From: Henriciella aquimarina
Lineage (GTDB): Bacteria; Pseudomonadota; Alphaproteobacteria; Caulobacterales; Hyphomonadaceae
Reading direction: 5' to 3'
DNA length: 48,941 bases
Assembly (NCBI RefSeq): GCF_002088975.1
Contig: NZ_NCST01000044.1
Coordinates: 1-48,941 of the forward strand
This document shows positions 28,599-36,426 of the stretch, one piece after another. The translations under genes were made by a program, and so were the position numbers. The notes beneath the pieces were generated by a model, which made no database searches, was not told the DNA's origin, and saw only the letters and a program-made list of their open reading frames with translations. Every line of letters begins with the position of its first letter. Position 1 is the first letter of the stretch.

Positions 28599-29693
28599 TT
28601 ATCGCGGCGCACGAGAGGACGAGTGCGTGTGAATGACCTGCCAGGTGCCGGCGACCTTGCGGAACAGCACCGTTTGTTTCCCGATACGCTCCAGGCGTTC
28701 GCCATTGGAGCTGAACGTTCCACTGATCGCTGTGTCCGCGACAGCCCATGCAAAGTCACTTCCCTCGAATTGCACGTCTATATTCGAGAAGTCGAGTTCG
28801 AGATCCGGAATGGTATCTTTTTCGGGCTCGACATGATTTTCGACAAGGTCGAGCAGGCCAGTATTCTCGCCGCCTGACTCAAAGTACCGGGCGCCTGACC
28901 AGTCGAGAAAGTTCTGTCGGAACAGTTCGCCATCGCCGGTCTCCCAACCGGTTTCGATCGCGGCCATGATATCCAGGATCGCCTGTTCATCAGTCGAGAC
29001 CGGTTTGGTGTCGTGATGGCCGTCGGAGTTGTCGTGTCCGGCGGGGACCGTGCCTGACATTTCTCGATCAGCTGCACCGTCGGTATGGTCGTGATCATGT
29101 CCATCGCCGCTCGCCGATGATCCATCCATCGTGTCGGATGGAGGCGCTCCGTGAGCGTCTTGATGATCGTCTGTTGAATTTACGGTGCCTTGGTCGCCAT
29201 GACCGGCTCCGCCGCCATGATCATGATCGTGGCCTGGCCCGCTGGCTTCAGGAAGGGTCTGCACGCCAAGTCCGTACTTGTAGACAATTGTGCCTCCCCA
29301 CCACGCTGTAACCGTCAAAAGACCTGCCACCGCCAGGGCACTGATCGCAAATACCGGGCCGGGCGACGAGGCCCTTCTCAGCCAGCGCCAACCGGCGAGG
29401 GCCAGTAATGCGAGGCCCGTGGGAACAGCCCAGTTGCGATGGGTTGTCATCGCTTCATGGGACGGCGCATCGTGAGCAACGCTGTAATAGGCCTGAAACC
29501 CGGCCGCGATGGTGGCCAGAACCGCCAAGGCAGCCAATGCCAGCATCCAGTCGGCGGCCGGTCGAAGGCTGTCGCGCCAGCGGCCTGCAGGTACGAGGAG
29601 GCCAGCCACATATGCCAAGGCTGCAGATGTGCCGAGGGCATAGGTAAAATGCACCAGCACGGGGTGAATATTGGGTTCTATGAAACCGCCCAT
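28599..29693 (-). CDS. DUF2231 membrane domain / His-rich linker / NTF2-like fusion protein, copy 2
   Basis: The 364-residue paralog of 26712-27770 has the same three parts. The DUF2231 domain comes first (IEPNIHPVLVHFTYALG, TTHRNWAVPTGLA). A longer His/Asp/Gly-rich linker follows (about 150-235), with HDHDHGGGAGHGD, GDGHDHDHTDGA and DNSDGHHD. The NTF2-like domain is last (ILDIMAAIETGWETGDGELF, ending GTWQVIHTHSS). The ATG at 29693 follows TAGGAG, which overlaps the stop of copB, so it belongs to the copA-copB operon. It may store or pass on copper in the envelope (inference). Confidence 0.8.
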   Translation of the reverse strand: MGGFIEPNIHPVLVHFTYALGTSAALAYVAGLLVPAGRWRDSLRPAADWMLALAALAVLATIAAGFQAYYSVAHDAPSHEAMTTHRNWAVPTGLALLALAGWRWLRRASSPGPVFAISALAVAGLLTVTAWWGGTIVYKYGLGVQTLPEASGPGHDHDHGGGAGHGDQGTVNSTDDHQDAHGAPPSDTMDGSSASGDGHDHDHTDGAADREMSGTVPAGHDNSDGHHDTKPVSTDEQAILDIMAAIETGWETGDGELFRQNFLDWSGARYFESGGENTGLLDLVENHVEPEKDTIPDLELDFSNIDVQFEGSDFAWAVADTAISGTFSSNGERLERIGKQTVLFRKVAGTWQVIHTHSSSRAPR

Positions 29694-29702
29694 TTTGTTC
29701 TC

Positions 29703-30506
29703 CTAATACCAGGTCCGCAGGCCCACGAGAAAGACGATATCGTCGCCTTCACCGCCTGCGGCTTTGATCATGTCGCGTGTCTCACCGAAGGCGCTTTGCC
29801 ATTCGACGCCGACATAAGGCGCAAACTCCCTCCTGATTTCATAACGAAGCCGCAAGCCGGCATCGAGTGTGCTAAGTCCCGCGCCCGTTTCCCTTTCCGG
29901 TATGTCCTGCGCGGAAAGATTTGCTTCGATCCGAGGCTGCAAGATCAACCGCTGGGTCAGGAGCAACTCATATTCAGCCTCGATGCGGGCCGTTACATCG
30001 CCTTTTTCACTGAGAAAGGCGGAAGCGTCGACTTCGAACCAGTAGGGCGCCAGACCATTCAGTGCGACGACCCCATGCGCGAGACTATCCGGTTCGATGT
30101 CGTAGCGAACGCCCGCCTGAACATTCCAGAAAGGCGCAACCGCGCGGGAATAGAGCGCCTGGATCTCGGCATCATCCACGCCCTCTCCATTCAGAGAGGC
30201 GCGGCCCTCGCTCTTGAACCAGAGCTTGTTGATATCGCCCCCATACCAAGCCTGTCCGTTCCAGTACAAACTGTCGCCCTCGTCAGACATCTGAGCCTCG
30301 AGCTGGTTGAAGAGGATGTAGAAGCTCTTCTGGTCTCCGCCTTCCGCAAGAACGTCCCGGCGAGCGTCCGCCATTGCATCCTCGCCGTAGATGGCGTCGG
30401 CCTGATCCCAGGGCGGGGTTTGATTTGTGTCTTCCGCGAACGCGCTGCCGGTCGCGTAGAGCGCGAAGCCGAGGAGGAGAGGGGCTGCCAAATTCGGTTT
30501 CATCAT
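29703..30506 (-). CDS. copB: CopB outer-membrane copper resistance protein
   Basis: The 267-residue protein has a signal peptide (LLLGFALYATGSAFA), a short acidic and aromatic N-terminal region, and a C-terminal barrel domain (LWFKSEGRASLNG, YELLLTQRLILQPR, FAPYVGVEWQSAFG, ending LVGLRTWY). CopB is the outer-membrane partner of CopA. The usual Met/His-rich N-terminal repeats of some CopB proteins are almost absent here. Its ATG overlaps the copA stop by four bases. Confidence 0.92.
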   Translation of the reverse strand: MMKPNLAAPLLLGFALYATGSAFAEDTNQTPPWDQADAIYGEDAMADARRDVLAEGGDQKSFYILFNQLEAQMSDEGDSLYWNGQAWYGGDINKLWFKSEGRASLNGEGVDDAEIQALYSRAVAPFWNVQAGVRYDIEPDSLAHGVVALNGLAPYWFEVDASAFLSEKGDVTARIEAEYELLLTQRLILQPRIEANLSAQDIPERETGAGLSTLDAGLRLRYEIRREFAPYVGVEWQSAFGETRDMIKAAGGEGDDIVFLVGLRTWY

Positions 30507-32344
30507 GATTTTCCCTCCCCATGGTTCATGCCGTGATGGTCCATGGGCATATTCATCTGACCTGCCGGCATTTTTTCAGCTGGTGTCGTATCGTCTGCTG
30601 GCGGAATGACGCTGACGACCTGCATCATGCCAGCGTGCATGTGGTAAAGCAGATGGCAGTGGAACGCCCAGTCACCGACATGTTCTGCGGTGATGTCGAC
30701 GCTGACCCTGTCTGCAGGCTTGACCGTTACTGTGTGCTTGCGCGGCATGTGATGACCACCGCCATTCACGAGATCGAAAAACATGCCGTGCAAATGGATC
30801 GGGTGTGGCATCATTGTATCGTTTACGAGCGTCAGGCGAACACGTTCACCCTCGTAGAACTTGATTGACTCGGTTACCTCGGAGAATTTTACACCGTCGA
30901 ACGACCACATGTAGCGTTCCATGTTCGACGTCAGATGAATGACAATTTCGCGGCCAGGCGGGCGATGGTCCTCATTCATGTCGAGCGCGCGAAGCTGGTT
31001 GTAGGTGAGCGTGCGGTGGGGGACATCATCAAGCCCGAGACCGGGTTCGCCCAAGCGGCTCATCGTCATGCCTGATACTTTTGCGACACCGGGGCCGCGC
31101 TCTATATCTGCTTCAATCTTGACGGGCTGGACCGCCGGACCATGAGGATCGGGCATCATCGACATGGCACCCATGTCGTGGCCTTTCATGTCGTCCCCGG
31201 CCGTCGCGGTGTCCGGACCATGATCCATTCTCCCCATGCCTGACATGCCCGCCATGTCTCCATGGGCCATTCCCATGTCCCGCATGGTCAGCATCGGCAC
31301 AGCTCGAAGCGCAGGCGCATCGACCCGCATACCGGCACGCGGGCCGAGCGTGGCGACGGCCTGGCCGGAGCGGTCGATCGATTCGGCAACAAAGGCGTAG
31401 GCGCGCGCTTCGGTCGGCGCGATGATGACATCATACGTCTCGGCCACGCCCATCTGGAACTCGTCGGTCTCAACCGGCTGGACATTCAGACCGTCGGCCT
31501 GGACCACCGTCATCGGCAAGCCCGGGAGGCGGACATTGAAGAGGGTCATGGCGGAGGCGTTGATAATGCGCAGGCGAACCCGCTCGCCCGGCTGGAAGAC
31601 CATATTGAAATTATCGGCCGTCGAATGGCCATTGATCAGGTAGGTGTAGGTTTCGCCGGTCACGTCTGCGAGATCGCGCGGGCTCATTCGCATCTGCCCC
31701 CACATGCCGCCAAGTCCGGTTGGGTTCGACAGGGTCGGGCGGTTGAAATTCAGGCTCTCGGCATTCTTCTTGAGCTTGTCGAAGATCCGGTGCGGATGCG
31801 TGAAACTCCAGTCGCTGAGGACGAGCACATATTCCCGGTCATAAGCCACTGGGTCTGTACCTGCCGGATCTATGACGATCGGACCGTAATGGCCGAGTTG
31901 TTCCTGCAGACCAGAATGGGAGTGATACCAGTAAGTGCCATTTTGCGGCACCTTGAACTGATATTTGAACGTTTCGCCCGGTTTGATGCCCGGGAAGCTG
32001 ACGCCCGGCACGCCGTCCATATGGAAGGGGACAAGCAGTCCGTGCCAATGGATCGAAGTGTCTTCGGCAAGCCGGTTGGTGACGTTCATTGTAACGTCAT
32101 CGCCCTCGCGCAACCGCAAGAGCGGACCGGGAAGTGTGCCATTGATTCCGGTTGCCATACCGACTTTGCCGTTGAGCCTGACCGGGAACTGCCCGATTTC
32201 GAGGTCGAAGCGCGTGCCCGAAAGTGAGGGCACACCAAGGTTTCCGTTGCTGGAAGATTTTGCCCAAGCGGGCAGGAGGCTGCTTGCCCCCAAGGTTGCG
32301 CCGGTGCCGAGCACCGTCTGCAACATACGTCGTCTGTTCAACAT
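30503..32344 (-). CDS. copA: CopA multicopper oxidase, Tat-exported copper resistance protein
   Basis: This periplasmic oxidase of about 613 residues starts MLNRRRMLQTVLG (Tat signal) and has all copper sites: IHWHGLLVP, WYHSHSG, HPIHLHG, and HCHLLYHMHAGM near the C-terminus. A Met/His/Asp-rich region (MGMAHGDMAGMSGMGRMDHG, then MKGHDMGAMSMM) resembles the copper-binding repeats of plasmid CopA. The ATG at 32344 has GGAG 6 bases upstream; an in-frame ATG at 32356 is less good. It is followed by copB with a four-base overlap. Confidence 0.95.
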   Translation of the reverse strand: MLNRRRMLQTVLGTGATLGASSLLPAWAKSSSNGNLGVPSLSGTRFDLEIGQFPVRLNGKVGMATGINGTLPGPLLRLREGDDVTMNVTNRLAEDTSIHWHGLLVPFHMDGVPGVSFPGIKPGETFKYQFKVPQNGTYWYHSHSGLQEQLGHYGPIVIDPAGTDPVAYDREYVLVLSDWSFTHPHRIFDKLKKNAESLNFNRPTLSNPTGLGGMWGQMRMSPRDLADVTGETYTYLINGHSTADNFNMVFQPGERVRLRIINASAMTLFNVRLPGLPMTVVQADGLNVQPVETDEFQMGVAETYDVIIAPTEARAYAFVAESIDRSGQAVATLGPRAGMRVDAPALRAVPMLTMRDMGMAHGDMAGMSGMGRMDHGPDTATAGDDMKGHDMGAMSMMPDPHGPAVQPVKIEADIERGPGVAKVSGMTMSRLGEPGLGLDDVPHRTLTYNQLRALDMNEDHRPPGREIVIHLTSNMERYMWSFDGVKFSEVTESIKFYEGERVRLTLVNDTMMPHPIHLHGMFFDLVNGGGHHMPRKHTVTVKPADRVSVDITAEHVGDWAFHCHLLYHMHAGMMQVVSVIPPADDTTPAEKMPAGQMNMPMDHHGMNHGEGKS

Positions 32345-32402
32345 AATCGTCTCCATGAGGTGAATTTATGCAATCGGGCTGCTAATGCAGCGACGCACGA
32401 AA

Positions 32403-32789
32403 TCAGCTCAGGGAACGCACCTTCAATGTGACTGGCGTTTGTTGCAGCAGGTAACTTCGGACCTCAGGCCAGGGCGTGCGGACATTGACGACGCGCTTCC
32501 ATGCGTGTTGCCATGAGGGTGTAGCAAGCCCGATGGGCGTCGTATCGCCTAATACGTGCTGGACCGGGTTCGCCGTCTTGTCGGCTTGGGCGACCGTTGC
32601 TGTCTGAAGCTTGCAGTGATCAGTCTCATCATCGCAGGGCGCCTCAGGCCCATCGGCGGGCGCCTGGTGAGAATGAGCGGTGAACTCGGTTGCCATGCTA
32701 TTCGTCGCCGACATATCGACGGGACACGCGCAGAGCACCTGCGACAGGCTGAAAAATACCGTCACGAGAGTTGCGACAACAAAGTTCAT
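32403..32789 (-). CDS. Small exported Cys/His-containing protein before copA (unknown)
   Basis: The protein of about 128 residues has a hydrophobic signal segment (VATLVTVFFSLSQVLCA). A potential metal-binding region follows with spaced Cys and His (CACPVDM, HSHQAP, CDDETDHCKL). The C-terminal half is ordinary (TPWPEVRSYLLQQTPVTLKV). No family was identified with confidence. It is the first gene after the operator at 32801-32817 and lies 58 bases before copA. It may be a periplasmic copper-binding protein (inference). Confidence 0.62.
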   Translation of the reverse strand: MNFVVATLVTVFFSLSQVLCACPVDMSATNSMATEFTAHSHQAPADGPEAPCDDETDHCKLQTATVAQADKTANPVQHVLGDTTPIGLATPSWQHAWKRVVNVRTPWPEVRSYLLQQTPVTLKVRSLS

Positions 32790-32800
32790 GACTACCACTT

Positions 32801-32817
32801 ATACCCCATAGGGGTTT
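32801..32817 (-). promoter_or_regulatory. CsoR-like operator and promoter of the copA-copB operon
   Basis: ATACCC-CATAG-GGGTTT has the same spacing as the other two sites. On the leftward strand it sits between TTGATT (possible -35) and TATAAG (possible -10), with a 15-base gap, so a bound repressor would block the promoter. It lies 12 bases before the first ATG. Confidence 0.68.
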
Positions 32818-33406
32818 AAATCAAGAAAGAACCTCTGAGCACTCAAGGTTTGTCGTAACGGAGCAGGATCAACCCAGACCCGCGGGTCAGTCCCGAGCGA
32901 AAAGTTGCATGGCTACGCTCCAGCGCGAATTTGAACGGCCAGCAAATCATGTTAGCGATGTGAATGTCGTTGATAGGCAGCGTCGAACTTTGACAACACG
33001 AAAGGGCTGCACCACAGTTTGCACTACAAATTGCAAACAATCTGCACAACAAGCGAAGTTTTGAGTGCCATAGTGCGTTGAATTAATTTAATTTCAAGCA
33101 CGATTACTGGGCGCGTCACTCGCGGTTCGGAATCCATTGTCGGCTCTTGGCGAAAGGGCAACCTGGTTTCGCTGCGTACGAGCTTCAATTCATAAATAAA
33201 TTGGACCCCAGACCCTTTTGTTTAGTACGGATTGTGCCATTCCGGTGATTAAGAGACCTGCTTCCTCATTCTATAAAACATCGTAAAATCAATATCTTGC
33301 ACCTGTGTCGAGAGTATTTATTGTCTTTGTTGTGCATGACTTTTTAATAAGAAATGTTGCATAATATGGAGCATGACCCCTATATTGTGGGTGATGGAGA
33401 CAGAAC
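32818..33406. promoter_or_regulatory. Long AT-richer intergenic region upstream of the AbiE pair
   Basis: No convincing gene was found in this stretch of about 590 bases, and an open frame at 32843-33052 on the minus strand has no recognisable features. The right part is AT-rich. The motif GCATGAC occurs at 33334-33340 and 33371-33377, with a related GCATAAT at 33359-33365 that could also be a -10. These may be AbiEi binding sites, since AbiEi antitoxins repress their own promoter by binding repeats. GGAGA at 33396-33400 is the ribosome site. Confidence 0.4.
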
Positions 33407-34000
33407 ATGACCGCGCTTGCAAAACTAAAAAGGAAATTGCGCCCCGGACAGGTGTACCGGCGCAAGGAGCTTGCGACCTGGTCAAACGCTGTCGATCGAC
33501 ATGTTGGACAGCTGCTTGACGAAGGACGCCTCGAAAAGGTTGGGGCAGGGCTCTATATGGCTCCGAAGAAAACTCGGTTCGGGCAGGCACCCGCCAAGCC
33601 GGAGAAGCTGGTTGAGTCATTCCTGGGGGATGACCGGTTTCTTATGGTTTCGCCAAACGCCTATAACAGCCTCGAATTGGGAACGACGCAGCTCTACAAT
33701 GAGCCGGTAGTTTATAATCGCAAACGGCACGGCCATTTCGAGCTGGATGGCCGACGCTATGACTTCCGCATGCGGACCTCTGTTCCTTCAAACCTCAGCG
33801 AAGAATTCCTCCTGGTGGATCTGTTGCACAACCTCGATCGGCTTCCCGAGGAAAAGGCAGCAGTGCTTCCCAAGGCACTTAGGCGTGCGCGACGTATGGA
33901 CCGCGCGCGACTGTCACGTGCGGTGAAGGATTTCGGATCGGCGCGGGCTGCAAGGCTCCTCAAGCCTGTATTGAACCCTGATCAGGCAACCGCCGCGTGA
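33407..34000 (+). CDS. abiEi: AbiEi-type antitoxin (winged-helix transcriptional regulator)
   Basis: The 197-residue protein begins with a winged-helix-like region (LRPGQVYRRKELATWSNAV, LLDEGRLEKVGAGLYMAPKK), as in AbiEi/DUF6088 antitoxins. A C-terminal domain ends basic (LRRARRMDRARLSRAV). AbiEi neutralises AbiEii by an indirect mechanism and represses its own operon (established for the family). The stop codon overlaps the GTG start of abiEii. The ATG at 33407 has GGAGA 6 bases upstream. Confidence 0.88.
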   Translation: MTALAKLKRKLRPGQVYRRKELATWSNAVDRHVGQLLDEGRLEKVGAGLYMAPKKTRFGQAPAKPEKLVESFLGDDRFLMVSPNAYNSLELGTTQLYNEPVVYNRKRHGHFELDGRRYDFRMRTSVPSNLSEEFLLVDLLHNLDRLPEEKAAVLPKALRRARRMDRARLSRAVKDFGSARAARLLKPVLNPDQATAA

Positions 34001-34938
34001 CCCTCCTGCACGCACTGCCTGATTTTGCCGACCTCATCGCTGTTGCTGCGCGAAACAACACTATCGATCCGGGCCTCATCGAAAAAGACTACTGGTTGAT
34101 GCACTGCCTCTGGGGACTGCAGCAGCTTGACTATAAGTTTGAGCTGAAAGGCGGAACTTCGCTGTCAAAGGGATACGGCCTCATCGACCGTTTTTCGGAA
34201 GACATCGACATCCTGATCCACCCAGAGACCGACCTCCAGTATGGCCCAAACCACAACAAGCCTGCGCAGGTAAAGGCGCGTCTCGAATTCTTCAACGGTC
34301 TGGCCGAAGCCATCAAAATTCCTGGCATTATCGAAGTGGTCCGCGACGAAGAGTTCGACGACACACGCCACTATCGCGGCGCAGGCATTCGATTGAAGTA
34401 TGAGTCGGTGAATCCACTGCCAGAAGGGCTGAAGGCAGGCATCCTGCTCGAAGTCGGGTTCGACCAGGTGGCGCCGAACCGGCCATGTACGATTTCGTCC
34501 TGGGCTTACGAACTTGCAGTCGAGAGTGGGATTGCAGACCTGACCGACACCCGCGCGGTCGATGTGCCTTGCTATGAGCCGGGCTATACTTTTGTCGAAA
34601 AGCTCCAGACCATCTCAACGAAATTCCGAAAGCAGCAGGCGGACGGCGACATGCCTGTCAATTTCATGCGCCACTATTATGACGTGTACTGCCTGCTCGC
34701 TGACGCCTCAGTGAAAGAGTTCATCGGAACAGACGCGTACAAGGACCACAAGGCCAAAAGGTTCCGCAAGGCAGATGAACCGGACCTCACCAGGAACGAA
34801 GCCTTTCTGTTGAGCGACGCAGAAACGCGAAAGGCGTACGCGGACGCTTATGCGAAGTCACGAGCGCTTTACTACAGGGAGCCTGCACTCTTTGACGATA
34901 TTCTGGCACGCATCAGCCGGCGCCTGCCGGAACTTTGA
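33997..34938 (+). CDS. abiEii: AbiEii nucleotidyltransferase toxin
   Basis: The 313-residue protein has the nucleotidyltransferase core. The motif GGTSLSKGYG starts at residue 52, and D69-x-D71 lies in SEDIDILI, the metal-binding Asp pair. AbiEii-type toxins modify RNA and arrest growth, giving abortive phage infection (established). It starts with GTG, overlapping the abiEi TGA in a GTGA string. All key residues appear intact. The pair sits at the right end of the lower-GC region. Confidence 0.9.
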   Translation: MTLLHALPDFADLIAVAARNNTIDPGLIEKDYWLMHCLWGLQQLDYKFELKGGTSLSKGYGLIDRFSEDIDILIHPETDLQYGPNHNKPAQVKARLEFFNGLAEAIKIPGIIEVVRDEEFDDTRHYRGAGIRLKYESVNPLPEGLKAGILLEVGFDQVAPNRPCTISSWAYELAVESGIADLTDTRAVDVPCYEPGYTFVEKLQTISTKFRKQQADGDMPVNFMRHYYDVYCLLADASVKEFIGTDAYKDHKAKRFRKADEPDLTRNEAFLLSDAETRKAYADAYAKSRALYYREPALFDDILARISRRLPEL

Positions 34939-35007
34939 ATGATCGTTGCTCGCAGGGAAACCTCTAACCCTCTGAAATAAAAGGAATTACTAGCTTACTC
35001 TTTTGTT

Positions 35008-35027
35008 GGGTGCGCCCTCCCGCACCC
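35008..35027. repeat. Stem-loop just upstream of the terminator
   Basis: GGGTGCG (35008-35014) and CGCACCC (35021-35027) form a perfect 7-bp stem with a 6-base loop, extendable by two T-A pairs. It lies 7 bases before the intrinsic terminator, and the two hairpins are in tandem. Its role is unknown. Confidence 0.5.
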
Positions 35028-35033
35028 AAACAG

Positions 35034-35070
35034 GCCCCTGAAGTCCTCACGGATTTCAGGGGCTTTTTTT
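35034..35070 (+). terminator. Strong Rho-independent terminator after the AbiE pair
   Basis: GCCCCTGAAGTCC (35034-35046) pairs with GGATTTCAGGGGC (35051-35063) through a TCAC loop. The 13-bp stem contains one G-T wobble and is followed by seven T. It marks the end of rightward transcription, about 100 bases after the abiEii stop. Confidence 0.9.
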
Positions 35071-35164
35071 ATGCCTGCAACAAAGTTGATGGACCTGCGC
35101 CGTATGCGCGAGCTGTGCTAGGCTTGTCCCCAGCCATAAGAGCAAAGCATTGGGAGGAGATCGA

Positions 35165-36358
35165 ATGTCAGCCGATTCTGCAGGAGGGGCGCCCGCACGG
35201 ACCGACTTTGTTGCGCGGGCCGGAAGCTATCGCGAGGAGCTGGCGCGCCGCGCCGACGAGACCGAAGCGCTGCGACGGCTACCGCAGGATCTGGCCGACC
35301 GGTTCTCCGCCGAAGGCTTTTACGCGCTGTGCAATCCGGCCGACCATGGCGGCTCGCAAGCAAGCCCGCTCGATTATGTCGGCACCGTCGAGGCGCTGGC
35401 CCGCGGCGACGCGTCGGCCGGCTGGTGCACCTTCATCGCTGTGACGGCGGCCTATGGCATGGCCTTCGCCGGGACCGAGACCGTCAGACACCTATTGAGC
35501 CAGCCGGGCGTCATAACTGCCGGCGTGTTCGCCCCGATGGGGCGGGCGAGACCGGCGACGAAGGACGGCGTGGAGGGCTATCTCGTCAACGGGCGCTGGG
35601 CCTGGGGCTCGGGCTCGCAGAATGCGCACTGGATCAGCGGCGGCTGCCTGCTCGCCGATGAGGAGGGCGGGCTGGTCCTCGACAAGGACGGGCGCCCGCA
35701 ATCGCTCTCGGCGATCTTTGCCGCCGACCAAGTCGAGTTCATCGACACCTGGACGGTGACAGGGCTGCAGGGCACCGGCTCGACGGATTTCCAGGTGACG
35801 GACGCTTTCATCCCGGCTGACCGCATGGTGCATGGCTTCGGGACGTCGCGCGACGATTATCCCATCTTCCGCTTTCCGGGCTTCGGCCTGCTCGGCATCG
35901 GCATTGCCGCGGTGGCCCTCGGCGCGGCACGCGGGGCGATGGACGATTTCTACGATCTCGCCGTCGACAAGGTTCCGGCCGGGACGCGCAGCACGCTGGC
36001 CGAAAAGGCCGGCACCCACCGGGATGTCGCCCTGGCAGAAGCCGCCATCCGGCAGGGCCGGGCCTTCTTCACCGAAGCGATCGAGGCCGCCTGGCAGGCG
36101 GCCGAAGCCGGGCCGGTCCCTGTGCCGCTGAAGCGCGACCTGAGGCTGGCGACGACGTCGGCGGTGCGCTCGGCGCGGACGGCCGTGGACCTGATCTATG
36201 AGCTCGCCGGCGGCACGGCGGTCTACCGGACCTCGCCCATCCAGCGGCGCTTCCGCGACATCCATGTCGCCACCCAGCACATGATGGTGAAACCGGCGAC
36301 CTATGAACTGGCCGGGCGGCTCTTCCTCGACCAGCCGACCGACACCAGCCAGCTCTAG
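35165..36358 (+). CDS. Acyl-CoA dehydrogenase-family flavoprotein (monooxygenase-like)
   Basis: The 397-residue protein has the acyl-CoA dehydrogenase fold: an N-terminal helical domain (RADETEALRRLPQDLADRFSAEGFYALCNPADHGG), a middle beta domain (GYLVNGRWAWGSGSQNAHWISGG) and a C-terminal helical domain (YELAGGTAVYRTSPIQRRFRDIHVATQH). This final pattern and the missing clear catalytic Glu fit the flavin monooxygenase-like branch of the family (HsaA/DszC type) better than true dehydrogenases. The ATG at 35165 has GGGAGGAG 5 bases upstream. Substrate unknown. Confidence 0.85.
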   Translation: MSADSAGGAPARTDFVARAGSYREELARRADETEALRRLPQDLADRFSAEGFYALCNPADHGGSQASPLDYVGTVEALARGDASAGWCTFIAVTAAYGMAFAGTETVRHLLSQPGVITAGVFAPMGRARPATKDGVEGYLVNGRWAWGSGSQNAHWISGGCLLADEEGGLVLDKDGRPQSLSAIFAADQVEFIDTWTVTGLQGTGSTDFQVTDAFIPADRMVHGFGTSRDDYPIFRFPGFGLLGIGIAAVALGAARGAMDDFYDLAVDKVPAGTRSTLAEKAGTHRDVALAEAAIRQGRAFFTEAIEAAWQAAEAGPVPVPLKRDLRLATTSAVRSARTAVDLIYELAGGTAVYRTSPIQRRFRDIHVATQHMMVKPATYELAGRLFLDQPTDTSQL

Positions 36359-36426
36359 GCGAGGCGGGGCGCGGTTTTGGAACGCCCGGCGCGCAGCTGC
36401 ATTGCCTTTCAGGTGAGCATGACAAA

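Noticed and set aside
31262..32227. Plus-strand open frame of 321 codons opposite copA
   Set aside because: Shadow of copA, which has all copper motifs in the other strand.
32843..33052. Minus-strand open frame of 69 codons in the intergenic region
   Set aside because: No motif, no convincing ribosome site; cannot be supported as a gene.
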